Assembly: GCF_017676385.1 (NCBI RefSeq)
Contig: NZ_JAFFZN010000018.1
Coordinates: forward strand, 62,001 to 126,000
Direction: 5' to 3'
DNA length: 64,000 nt
Source: Streptomyces spirodelae
GTDB lineage: Bacteria > Actinomycetota > Actinomycetes > Streptomycetales > Streptomycetaceae
A model generated the notes under the pieces. It was not told where the DNA came from. It made no database searches and saw only the letters and a program-made list of their open reading frames with translations. Positions 50,749-59,174 of the stretch are shown here, piece after piece (positions within the stretch are counted from its first letter, which is position 1; each line of letters starts with the position of its first letter). The position numbers and the translations under genes were made by a program.

Positions 50749-52317
50749 TCAGGTGGTCGGCTGCACCGGCTCCGCGTCCTTCTCCTCCGCGTCCGGCAAG
50801 CCGGCCTTGCGGGCGCGGACGAACTCCAGGAAGGAGTTCAGCTCCCGCTTGACCACCGGCGCCAGCAGGTAGAGGCCGATGATGTTGATGACGGCCAGCG
50901 AGAAGAGCACGGCGTCGGCCAGGTCGATCAGCGTCTGCAGGGTGAGCAGGGCGCCCGCGATGGCGAACACCGTGTAGACCACCTTGAAGGAGAGCTCGCT
51001 GACCTTGCTGCGGCCGAACAGGTAGGTCCACGCCTTGAGGCAGTAGTAGCCCCAGGTCAGCACCGTCGAGATGGCGAACAGCAGCACCGCGAGGGTGAGC
51101 ACGTACGGGAACCAGGGCAGTACGGTCTCGAAGGCGTCGGAGGTGATGGTGACACCGCCGATGGACTCGTCCGTGCGCGCCTTGGTCCAGCTCTCCGGGC
51201 TGGCGATCACGATGGTCAGGGCCGTCATGGTGCAGACGACCACGGTGTCGATGAACGGCTCCAGCAGGGCGACCAGGCCCTCACTCGCGGGGTGCTTGGT
51301 CTTCACGGCGGAGTGGGCGATCGGGGCCGAGCCCAGTCCCGCCTCGTTGGAGAAGGCGGCTCGCTTGAAGCCGATGATCAGCGCGCCGAGGATACCGCCG
51401 GCGACACCCTCAGGGGCGAAGGCCCCCTCGAAGATCGAGGCGATCGCGTCGGGGACCTGCGTGATGTTGACCAGGATGACGATCAGGCACGCCACGATGT
51501 ACATGGCGGCCATGGACGGAACCAGCCGGCTGGTGACGGTGGCGATGGAGCGGATGCCGCCGAGCAGCACGATGCCGACGACCGCCGCGATCGCGAGGCC
51601 GAAGAACAGGGCGCCTGCCGAGGAGCCGAGGGCGCCGTCCTCGCCGCCCGCGACGGAGACGAGCTGGGCGTAGCTCTGGTTGACCTGGAACAGGTTGCCG
51701 CCGAAGAGCCCGAAGAAGAGCACCATGGCGGAGGCCAGGACCGCCAGCACCCGGCCGAGGATCTTGCCGTTGCGCCCGAAGCGGTCGGCGAGTCCCTTGG
51801 GCAGGTAGTGCATCGGGCCACCGGAGACGGTGCCGTCGGGGTGCACCTCGCGGTACTTCACACCGAGGGTGACCTCGACGAACTTGGTGGCCATGCCCAG
51901 CAGGCCGCAGAGGATCATCCAGAACGTGGCGCCGGGGCCGCCGATGGAGACGGCGACGGCGACACCCGCGATGTTGCCGAGGCCGACGGTGCCGGAGACC
52001 GCGGCGGTCAGGGCCTGGAAGTGGTTGACCTCACCGGCCGACCCCTTCTCGTCGTATTTGCCTCGGACCACGTCCACCGCAAGCCGGAACTTGCGTATCT
52101 GCACCAACCCGAACCAGGCGGAGAAGACGAGGCCCGCCACGACGAGCCAGGTGACGATGAGGGGCAGTTCCGTTCCACCGATCGGAACGGAGTAGAAGAC
52201 GATTTCTCCCATCTTGGTGGCGATGGGTTCGACGAAATCGCTGATTCCCTTGTCGACAGAGTTGGTTATGGAGTCGAGTGACAATGTGGTTACCACCTGT
52301 GGGGCGGGTCGGCGCAT
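50749..52317 (-). CDS. Sodium:alanine/glycine symporter (AGCS family)
   Basis: A carrier of about 522 residues with ten or eleven membrane helices importing alanine, glycine or related amino acids with sodium. GTVGLGNIAGVAVAVSIGGPGATFWM holds the conserved sodium-site helix, and GLGSAPIAHSAVKTKHP and the AFSNEAGLG segment are family signatures. The start is uncertain: ATG at 52317 or GTG at 52296, neither with a good ribosome-binding site. It is followed by a strong terminator and seems to be a single transcription unit. Its position beside the kynureninase operon, which releases alanine, is suggestive but probably coincidental. Confidence 0.88.
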   Translation of the reverse strand: MRRPAPQVVTTLSLDSITNSVDKGISDFVEPIATKMGEIVFYSVPIGGTELPLIVTWLVVAGLVFSAWFGLVQIRKFRLAVDVVRGKYDEKGSAGEVNHFQALTAAVSGTVGLGNIAGVAVAVSIGGPGATFWMILCGLLGMATKFVEVTLGVKYREVHPDGTVSGGPMHYLPKGLADRFGRNGKILGRVLAVLASAMVLFFGLFGGNLFQVNQSYAQLVSVAGGEDGALGSSAGALFFGLAIAAVVGIVLLGGIRSIATVTSRLVPSMAAMYIVACLIVILVNITQVPDAIASIFEGAFAPEGVAGGILGALIIGFKRAAFSNEAGLGSAPIAHSAVKTKHPASEGLVALLEPFIDTVVVCTMTALTIVIASPESWTKARTDESIGGVTITSDAFETVLPWFPYVLTLAVLLFAISTVLTWGYYCLKAWTYLFGRSKVSELSFKVVYTVFAIAGALLTLQTLIDLADAVLFSLAVINIIGLYLLAPVVKRELNSFLEFVRARKAGLPDAEEKDAEPVQPTT

Positions 52318-52820
52318 GGGAGTGTGCGCCGCAGGGAGCGGACATGGTGCAGAACGCCGTCGTCCGTCGGCGAGAGAGGGAAGCGGTCCGCGGACTCGAA
52401 CCACGATCGCCCTGGTAGTGATGTCGGTACCGGTCCTCCGCAGTGCCGGCGAGGGGTGGTGCCGGATGAGGAGTTGCGTTGTTCTAGCACGTCCGTGCGG
52501 TTTCGTGGGTGATGTAAATCACATGACGGCGAGTAGTTGAGCAAAGTGCCAGCACGCGTGATGTGACCGTTATCCGGACAGCCTCCTGCCGTTAACGGGA
52601 CGGCACACTTTCGTCGCAGGAACCGTCCCGATTCGGGATGCTCGGCTCCGCGCGGCCGCGCCGCCGCCCCGCCTCGCGCTCGCGCCCGACCCCGGGACCG
52701 GCCGGGCCCGCCACAGGGCGCACGGGGGCCGTCCGGAGCCGTGGCAGGGACCTGCAGCCCCTGCCACGGGGCCGCCTGCGCGGCGAATCTGGAAGCGACC
52801 CCGAACGAGAGGTGGACACC
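52318..52820. other. 503-bp intergenic region between AGCS and Usp genes
   Basis: No gene is seen. It holds a Crp/Fnr-like dyad at 52509-52522, a 10 bp palindrome CCGTTAACGG at 52589-52598 and TCCCG-ATT-CGGGA at 52626-52638. An isolated tRNA T-arm-like sequence near 52390 was rejected as a tRNA. Confidence 0.5.
52509..52522. promoter_or_regulatory. Crp/Fnr-type binding site
   Basis: GTGATGTAAATCAC is a perfect dyad (GTGAT-GTAA-ATCAC) combining the GTGA-N6-TCAC of Crp sites with the Fnr-like N4 spacing. It lies in a low-GC patch 190 bp from the AGCS gene and 300 bp from the Usp gene. Confidence 0.5.
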
Positions 52821-53729
52821 ATGTCCCGCAACGTGACCGTGGGCCTCGACGGCTCAGCCGAGAGCCGCGCCGCCGCCGAATGGGCCGCCCGCGAGGCCGA
52901 GCTGCGCGCTCTCCCGCTGCGGCTCCTCCATGTCCGCGAGCCCTCCTCCGCCTCCCTCACGCAGTCCCGGCTCCCGGCCGGCGCACCGAGGTGGCAGGAC
53001 TGGACGGCGCGGATGCCCCAGGAGGCGGCAGAAGGCATCCAGCTGCGCCACTCCCGGGTCGAGGTGACCGCTGAGCAGGTCGAGGGCGCTCCCGTCGAGG
53101 TCCTGACGTCCGCGGCCAAGGACGCCGAACTGCTGGTCCTCGGCTCCCGGGGACTCGGCGCCGCGCGCGGCTTCCTGGTCGGTTCCGTGGGGCTGGCCGT
53201 CGCCGCACGCGTCGAGAGGCCCGTCGTCTTCGTACGGGCCTGCGAACTGGCCGCCGACGAGCACGCCATGGACCCCGCAGGCATCCCGTCGGCCGCGACC
53301 GCGTTCCGCCCGGTCGTCCTCGGCCTCGACGCCGACAGCCCCAACGACGCCGTGCTCGCCTTCGCGTTCGAGGAGGCCGCCCGCCGCAGCACGGCGCTGC
53401 GGGCCGTGCACGGCTGGAACCTGCCGCCGTACTACGTCTACGGCCTCTCGGCGGCGCTCGGGCTGCCCGAAGAGCTCGCGGTGCACAAGGCGGCAGAGGT
53501 CACCGAGGCGCTGCGCCCCTGGTGCCAGAAGTACCCCGATGTGCGGGTGGTCGAGGAGTCCCGGGTCGGCAGCCCCGCCCAGCACCTGATCGAGGCGTCC
53601 CGCGACAGCTCGCTGATCGTCCTGGGCCGCCGTACCCGCAACAGCCGTATCGGCGCGCGCATCGGCTCGGTCACGCACGCCGTCCTGCACCACGCCGCCG
53701 TCCCCGTCACCGTCGTCCCGCACGGCTGA
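52821..53729 (+). CDS. Two-domain universal stress protein
   Basis: A 302-residue cytosolic protein of two tandem Usp domains (about 1-142 and 155-300). Each ends with an ATP-binding loop: LVLGSRGLGAARGFLVGSV in the first and IVLGRRTRNSRIGARIGSV in the second. Such tandem Usp proteins are common in actinobacteria under hypoxia, starvation and stress regulation. ATG at 52821 follows GAGAGG; longer in-frame readings are GC-rich non-coding sequence. The upstream dyads, including the Crp/Fnr-like site, could mediate its control. Confidence 0.9.
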   Translation: MSRNVTVGLDGSAESRAAAEWAAREAELRALPLRLLHVREPSSASLTQSRLPAGAPRWQDWTARMPQEAAEGIQLRHSRVEVTAEQVEGAPVEVLTSAAKDAELLVLGSRGLGAARGFLVGSVGLAVAARVERPVVFVRACELAADEHAMDPAGIPSAATAFRPVVLGLDADSPNDAVLAFAFEEAARRSTALRAVHGWNLPPYYVYGLSAALGLPEELAVHKAAEVTEALRPWCQKYPDVRVVEESRVGSPAQHLIEASRDSSLIVLGRRTRNSRIGARIGSVTHAVLHHAAVPVTVVPHG

Positions 53730-53929
53730 CGGCTCCGCCTCCGACGATCCGGCCGCTACAGGGGACCTGATCGACGCCGGCTCCGGGCACGGGACCACCG
53801 TGATGCCGTCCCCAGCGTTTCGTACGCGCCGGGGACCGGCAGACCGGGTAGAAAGTGCGGTGCGGGGCCTGCCCCGGCTCCGGCATCGGCGCGGGCGACG
53901 CGCTGGCCACACGGCTGGAGAGGGCCGGG

Positions 53930-55138
53930 ATGAGTGGAGACGACGGTCTCGCGGCGCGGACCGGACCCCTGCACCGGGCGATGCGGGCCCGGGACCCGGC
54001 GGAGGAGCACCGGAGCGCCACCCCGCTCGAGTTGCTGTTCGACCTCACGTTCGTGGTGGCGGTCTCGCAAGCCGCCGCGCAGCTCCACCACGCGCTGGCC
54101 GAGGGCCATGTGGGCGACGGGCTCATCGGATATGCCGCGGTCTTCTTCGCCGTCTGGTGGGCCTGGATGAACTTCACCTGGTTCGCCTCCGCCTACGACA
54201 CCGACGACGTGCCCTACCGGCTGCTGACCCTGCTGCAGATGGCCGGGGTGCTGGTGCTGGCGGCGGGGGTCCCGGACGCGTTCCAGGACGGCGACTTCGC
54301 GGTCGTCGTGATCGGCTACGTCCTCATGCGCTTTGCGCTGATCGCCCAGTGGCTGCGGGCAGCAGCCGAGCACCCCGAAGGCCGTGGCACAGCGCTGCGG
54401 TACGCCGCGGGGATCACCGTGGTGCAGGCCGGGTGGATCGCCCGGCTGTGGACGACCGGCGGGTGGGCACCGGCCACCTTCGTGCTGCTGGTGGCCGCGG
54501 AGCTGGCCGTGCCCGCGTGGGCGGAGTTCCGCGGCGGCCGACCCACCACCTGGCACCCCCGGCACATCGCCGAGCGCTACGGGCTGTTCACCATCATCGT
54601 GCTGGGCGAGGTGATTCTCGCCAGTCTCACAGCCGTCCAGTCGGCGCTGAGCGACCACGGCCTGTCCGCCACCGTGCTGCTGATCGCCCTCGGCGGGCTG
54701 CTGCTCGTCTTCGCTCTGTGGTGGCTCTACTTCGCCGGCGGCGAGGCCGAACTGGCCACTCTGCGCACCGCCCTCACCTGGGGATACGGTCACTACGCGC
54801 TCTTCGCGGCGCTGGCAGCGCTCGGCTCCGGCCTGGAGGCCGCGCTGGACGTCGGCGAGCACCACGCACACCTGAGCGAGCAGTCCGCCGGGCTGGCCGT
54901 GGCCCTGCCCGTGGTGGCTGTACTGCTTCTGCTCGGGGCCGTGCACCGGCTGACCGGGGCCGGTGCCGTGGGCCACGGGCTGCTGGTGTCGGCCGGGGCG
55001 CTGGTGGTACTGGCGCTGGGATTCAGCCCCGCGCTGTTCGGGCTGGGCGGCGCCGTGTTCGCCATGGGCCTGGCCGTCGCCGCAACTCTGGCCGGGAACG
55101 TGGCGGCCCTCCGCCACCGGGCGCGCCTTCCGCGCTGA
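53930..55138 (+). CDS. ltrA: Low-temperature-requirement-A (LtrA) family membrane protein
   Basis: A 402-residue membrane protein with about ten helices. The family opening EEHRSATPLELLFDLTFVVAV lies at residues 25-45, and HIAERYGLFTIIVLGEVIL near 210 is the second conserved block. LtrA was named from a Listeria cold-growth mutant; the molecular function is unknown. ATG at 53930 follows GGAG and matches the usual N-terminus. It stands alone between the Usp gene and a convergent lipoprotein gene. Confidence 0.88.
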   Translation: MSGDDGLAARTGPLHRAMRARDPAEEHRSATPLELLFDLTFVVAVSQAAAQLHHALAEGHVGDGLIGYAAVFFAVWWAWMNFTWFASAYDTDDVPYRLLTLLQMAGVLVLAAGVPDAFQDGDFAVVVIGYVLMRFALIAQWLRAAAEHPEGRGTALRYAAGITVVQAGWIARLWTTGGWAPATFVLLVAAELAVPAWAEFRGGRPTTWHPRHIAERYGLFTIIVLGEVILASLTAVQSALSDHGLSATVLLIALGGLLLVFALWWLYFAGGEAELATLRTALTWGYGHYALFAALAALGSGLEAALDVGEHHAHLSEQSAGLAVALPVVAVLLLLGAVHRLTGAGAVGHGLLVSAGALVVLALGFSPALFGLGGAVFAMGLAVAATLAGNVAALRHRARLPR

Positions 55139-55195
55139 CGGTGAACCGGCCAGGCGGTGCGCGACGGGCGCGACCCGCTGCCTGGTGTCCGGCCG

Positions 55196-55840
55196 CTACT
55201 TCTCCTGCTTCTCCCGGAGGACCTTGCCGGTCCTCACCTCGACCACCAACTGCGTCTGCGCCGCCTCGGCGTGCGCGCCCTCGACGACGGTCACCTGCCA
55301 GAGGTCCTCGCCCTTCTTGTTCTTGGTGGTCACCACGGAGTGCAGGTCCTGGTCCGGGTGCCGGGCGGCTGCCTTCCGTACGGCTTCCTCGACCGGGACC
55401 CGGAAGTCCTGGAGCTTGCCGGCGTTGTCGTCCGGCGTCGTGTCCTCGTGCCTGCCCGTGACCTTCTTGCCGTCGTCCGAGACGGAGACGTCCCACTCCG
55501 AGCCGCTCTCCTCCGCGACCTTGATCTCCCACTCCGGGATGCCCTCGTCGTCGTGCGTCACGTGGTACGCCGTGCTGCGGGGCAATGCGCGCTGTGCCGT
55601 CTCCAGCGCCGTCAGCCCGTGGCGGACGGACAGCGAGAAGCGCCGGGGCGAGGCACTCTCCGCCGGGGAGAAGGTGGGCGAAGCAGTCGCTGAGGCTTCG
55701 GCCCCGCCCGCGTACAGCCGGGAGTCCGAGCTCTGGCAGGCGGTCAGCGGGCCGAGGCCCAACAGCAGCGCGGCCGCACCCGCGAGGGCTGAGGCAGCGG
55801 TACCGGAAGAAGGCACGGATCGGTTTCGGCAGTTCGGCAT
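55196..55840 (-). CDS. Lipoprotein with PepSY domain
   Basis: A 214-residue secreted lipoprotein. The signal sequence (AGAAALLLGLGP) ends at lipobox LTAC, with the lipidated cysteine near residue 35, followed by a Ser/Ala-rich spacer. Two PepSY-like repeats follow (about 75-135 and 145-212), each with the pattern of a helix with alternating Ala/Glu and a WEV/WQV strand, ending RTGKVLREKQ. PepSY domains are thought to modulate proteases or bind cell-wall components. ATG at 55840 is chosen because it places the signal peptide correctly. No partner gene is adjacent. Confidence 0.85.
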   Translation of the reverse strand: MPNCRNRSVPSSGTAASALAGAAALLLGLGPLTACQSSDSRLYAGGAEASATASPTFSPAESASPRRFSLSVRHGLTALETAQRALPRSTAYHVTHDDEGIPEWEIKVAEESGSEWDVSVSDDGKKVTGRHEDTTPDDNAGKLQDFRVPVEEAVRKAAARHPDQDLHSVVTTKNKKGEDLWQVTVVEGAHAEAAQTQLVVEVRTGKVLREKQEK

Positions 55841-56108
55841 GCCGCCCTCTGTACCACCGCGAGGCCCCTGCGGAACCTGTCGCAACGCGGGAACCCCGTG
55901 GGTGCCGGACAGCGCGCTCGGGTGATCACCACCGCCCGGACGAAGGATGTCCGCACCTGCGCTCCGTCGCCGCGTCCGGAGAGGGGAAGCGGAGGACGCA
56001 TGAGCGCGTGCCCTGCCGCGATCGAGCTCCACAGCCGCCGAAGGCCAGGAAGGCGAAGGACCAAGGGCGACGGACGGGAAGGCGACGGAGAGAAAGGCCG
56101 GTGATCCG

Positions 56109-57542
56109 GTGAGGTGGATCCGCCGGCGGACCGAGCAGGCAGTGGAGTTGCTCGGCGGCCGGGAGCGCGCGCGGGCCGCCGCTGTACTGGCCGCCGTACT
56201 CGCGATGGACGGCGCCGACAAGGGCACGCTCTCGACGGCGGCGGGCGGCCTCAAGCGCTCCTTCGACCTGGGCAACACCGAGATCGGGCTGCTGGTCAGC
56301 GTCGTCGCGCTGTCGGCGGCCGTCTTCACCGTGCCCGTGGGGCTGCTGACCGACCGGGTGCGGCGCACCCGGCTGCTCACCATCAGCACGGCGCTGTGGG
56401 CGGTGGCCACCTTCTCGTCCGGCCTGGCCCCGTCCTACCTGTGGCTGCTCGCCTCGCGCGCCGCGCTGGGCGCCGTGACGGCGACGGCGGGTCCGACCGT
56501 CGCCTCGCTGACGGGCGACTTCTTCCCGGCCCGGAACCGCGCCCGGATGTACGGGTTCGTACTGGCCGGCGAGATGGTCGGCACCGGACTGGGGTTCGCG
56601 GCCTCCAGCGTGGTGGAGGACGTGCTGGGCTGGCGCTTCGCTTTCTGGTGGCTGGTCGTACCAGGAGCCGCCGTGGTGTGGGCTGTGGCGCGGCTTCCCG
56701 AGCCGCGCCGGGCCGGCCAGGTGCCCGTCGGAGCCGAACCGAGTGAGCGGACCGGGCCGACCGGGCAGGCCGCGGAGCGGGCGGGCGTCGAGCCGGACCC
56801 CTCCATGGTCCTGCGCTCCGACCCCCGTCGGGCCTCACGGTGGGCGTCGATCCGCTACATCTTGCGGGTGCGGACGAACCTGATCCTGATCGTCGCCTCC
56901 TCGCTCGGCTACTTCTACTTCACCGGGCTGCGCTCGTTCGCCACGCTCTTCGTCACCGACCACTTCGGGGTCAGCACGTCGTTCGCCGGCTTCCTGATCC
57001 TGGTGGTGGGCTCGGGCACGGTCATCGGCGTGCTCGTGGGCGGGCCGGTCGCCGACCGTCTGCTGCGGCGCGGCATGGTCAACAGCCGTGTACTGGTGCC
57101 CGTCGTATGTCTGGCGGGAGTGCCGCTGCTGGTCGCCCCCGCCCTGTACGTGAGGAGCGTGCTGATCGCGCTGCCGCTGCTGATCTGCGGCGCGGCCCTG
57201 CTCGGTGCGATCAACCCGCCTCTCGACGCGGCCCGGCTGGACATTCTCCATCCCTACATGTGGGGCACGGCCGAGGGGGTGCGGACCTTCCTGCGCACCC
57301 TCGGCGAGGCCGCAGCGCCCACCCTGTTCGGGTACGTCTCGGTGCACGCCTTCGCGGGCGGCGACGAGGGCCTGACCTACACCCTGATGGTCTTCCTCGC
57401 CACCCTGCTGGCCGCCGCTCTGCTGGGCCTCATCGCGCTGCGCACCTACCCGCGCGACGTGGCGACGGCCGCCGCGTCCCACCGGGCCATCTCCGGCCGG
57501 GCGGAATCCTCCGGCACCTCCGCGTCGGGCCCGCGCAGCTGA
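56109..57542 (+). CDS. MFS transporter
   Basis: A 477-residue major facilitator with twelve predicted helices and a cytoplasmic loop at about 195-245. The loop between helices 2 and 3 reads GLLTDRVRRTRLL (the MFS motif A), repeated as GGPVADRLLRRG in the second half. Similarity is to the spinster/glycerol-phosphate-like group, but the substrate is unknown. GTG at 56109. The last 97 bp overlap the 3' end of the convergent DHA2 gene, with both frames coding for tail residues beyond the last helix. Confidence 0.87.
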   Translation: MRWIRRRTEQAVELLGGRERARAAAVLAAVLAMDGADKGTLSTAAGGLKRSFDLGNTEIGLLVSVVALSAAVFTVPVGLLTDRVRRTRLLTISTALWAVATFSSGLAPSYLWLLASRAALGAVTATAGPTVASLTGDFFPARNRARMYGFVLAGEMVGTGLGFAASSVVEDVLGWRFAFWWLVVPGAAVVWAVARLPEPRRAGQVPVGAEPSERTGPTGQAAERAGVEPDPSMVLRSDPRRASRWASIRYILRVRTNLILIVASSLGYFYFTGLRSFATLFVTDHFGVSTSFAGFLILVVGSGTVIGVLVGGPVADRLLRRGMVNSRVLVPVVCLAGVPLLVAPALYVRSVLIALPLLICGAALLGAINPPLDAARLDILHPYMWGTAEGVRTFLRTLGEAAAPTLFGYVSVHAFAGGDEGLTYTLMVFLATLLAAALLGLIALRTYPRDVATAAASHRAISGRAESSGTSASGPRS

Positions 57543-58999
57543 CCCCGCGCCCCGGAGCCCGGCAGCAGCCACACGAGCAGCACGGAGGCGGCGGTGAGGG
57601 CGGCGGCGGTCAAGTAGGCGGCCGCGTACCCGTCGGCGAGCTGTCCGGGCCCTGGCCGGCCTGCGCCGTCGGCGGTCGCCCCGACCGAGACCGCACCGAG
57701 GACGGCGAGGCCCAGTGCTCCGCCGACCTGCCGCGAGGTGTTGACCAGCCCGGCGACCACTCCCGCCTCACGGGCCGCGGCGCCCGTCGTCGCAGCGTCG
57801 GTCAGCGGCGTCATCAGCAGGCCGATCCCGGTGGCCATCAGGACACCGGGGCCCAGAATCGTGCCGAGGAAGGTGCCGTCCGCCGACAGCACCAGGCCCT
57901 GCCAGCCGAATCCGGCCGTGGTCACCAACCCGCCGACGGCCACCATCGTGCGGGTGCCGAACCGTGCCATCAGCCTGGGTGTCACCTTGGAGCCGACGAT
58001 GACGCCCGCGGTGTGCGGCAGGAAGGAGACGCCCGCGCGGACGGGGGAGTAGTCGAGCACGTTCTGCATGTAGAGCGAGAGGAAATACCACATCGCGAAG
58101 GCGCCCGTCATGGCAACGAATGTGACCACGTTCCCCGCGGCGACAGCGCGCAGCCTGAACAGGCGCAGCGGCACCAGCGGTTCGGTCGTGCGCGCCTCGA
58201 CCGCGACGAAAGCGCCGAGCGCGAGCAGCCCGCCCACGAGCGGTACCAGGACATCGGCGGAGCCCCACGGGTGCGACTCGGTCCGGCCGATGCCGTACGC
58301 CAGAGCGGCGACGCCCACGGTCACCAGCGCCGCACCCGGCAGGTCCAGCCCCCGGCGGCCCGCCCTGTGGTGCTGCTCGTGCAGCCCGAACAGCACCACG
58401 GCGACGACCAGCGCTCCGACGGGCACGTTGACCAGCAGCACCCACCGCCAGGACAGCAGATCCGTCAGCAGCCCGCCGACCAGGCCACCGGTCGCACCGC
58501 CCGCCGTACCCACGGCCGCCCAGGTGGCGATCGCCCGGGTCCGTGCGGGTCCTTCAGGGAAGGTGGAGGTCAGCAGGGAGAGAGTGACGGGCGCGAGGAT
58601 GGCGGCGCCGATCCCCTGTACGGCGCGAGCGGCGATGAGTGTCTGCGCCTCCTGTGCAAGTCCGCCCGCGAGGCTCGCGGCGGTGAACAGGCCGAGCCCC
58701 ACCAGGTAGACGGGTTTCCGGCCGAAGATGTCGGCGGCGCGCCCGCCCAGCAGCAGGAAGCCCGCGAAGGTCAGCGCATAGGCGTTCACGACCCACTGCA
58801 GCGTGCTGCTGCTGAGCGCGAGCCCCGCGCGGATGCTGGGCAGTGCGACGTTGACCACGGACACGTCGAGGACGACGAGGAACTGGCCGATGCTGGAGGC
58901 CAGCACGACCGCCCAGAGCCGGACGGCGCGCCCCGAGCCCGGGTCCTTGCCGGGAGCGGCGCTCGATGACAGCGATGATTCGGAGAGCATGGCAGCCAT
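57446..58999 (-). CDS. MFS drug:proton antiporter, DHA2 (14-helix) family
   Basis: A 517-residue exporter with fourteen predicted helices. FLVVLDVSVVNVALPSI in helix 1 and GGRAADIFGRKPV after helix 2 are the DHA2 signatures, and VGGLVGGLLTD is the antiporter motif C region. It would export toxic compounds or a metabolite in exchange for protons. ATG at 58999 or 58990; no ribosome-binding site decides. It diverges from nothing and is followed upstream by short direct repeats and the HTH/TPR regulator gene, reading in the same direction. Confidence 0.9.
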   Translation of the reverse strand: MAAMLSESSLSSSAAPGKDPGSGRAVRLWAVVLASSIGQFLVVLDVSVVNVALPSIRAGLALSSSTLQWVVNAYALTFAGFLLLGGRAADIFGRKPVYLVGLGLFTAASLAGGLAQEAQTLIAARAVQGIGAAILAPVTLSLLTSTFPEGPARTRAIATWAAVGTAGGATGGLVGGLLTDLLSWRWVLLVNVPVGALVVAVVLFGLHEQHHRAGRRGLDLPGAALVTVGVAALAYGIGRTESHPWGSADVLVPLVGGLLALGAFVAVEARTTEPLVPLRLFRLRAVAAGNVVTFVAMTGAFAMWYFLSLYMQNVLDYSPVRAGVSFLPHTAGVIVGSKVTPRLMARFGTRTMVAVGGLVTTAGFGWQGLVLSADGTFLGTILGPGVLMATGIGLLMTPLTDAATTGAAAREAGVVAGLVNTSRQVGGALGLAVLGAVSVGATADGAGRPGPGQLADGYAAAYLTAAALTAASVLLVWLLPGSGARGQLRGPDAEVPEDSARPEMARWDAAAVATSRG

Positions 59000-59131
59000 C
59001 CTGTGCGCCCCGGCCACCCGCGGGCATCGGAACAAGGTCCCACCTGTCCGCGCACTTTGGGCCTAGGCCGCACGACGGGGGCCTGGCGCCTCGGGTCGTC
59101 GGCGGGCCGGATCGCCTGCGGTCACGCGGCC

Positions 59132-59162
59132 GTGGTCCGGTCGCGTGGCTGTGGTCCGGTCG
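59132..59162. repeat. 12-bp direct repeat between regulator and DHA2 exporter
   Basis: GTGGTCCGGTCG occurs at 59132-59143 and again at 59151-59162, 19 bp apart, within a longer imperfect repeat. It may reflect slippage or a regulator site for the exporter gene. Confidence 0.4.
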
Positions 59163-59174
59163 TGCGGCCGCGGT

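Noticed and set aside
48877..52281. A 1134-codon open frame on the plus strand
   Set aside because: It runs out of frame through the P450, STAS and AGCS genes with Arg/Gly/Pro-rich composition and no domain; a GC-bias artefact.
52388..52404. tRNA T-arm-like sequence (GGTTCGAGTCC on the minus strand)
   Set aside because: The T-stem and loop pair, but no matching acceptor, D- or anticodon arms exist upstream.
52318..52560. Glycine riboswitch upstream of the AGCS symporter
   Set aside because: Looked for because such leaders occur in this family, but the conserved aptamer core was not found.
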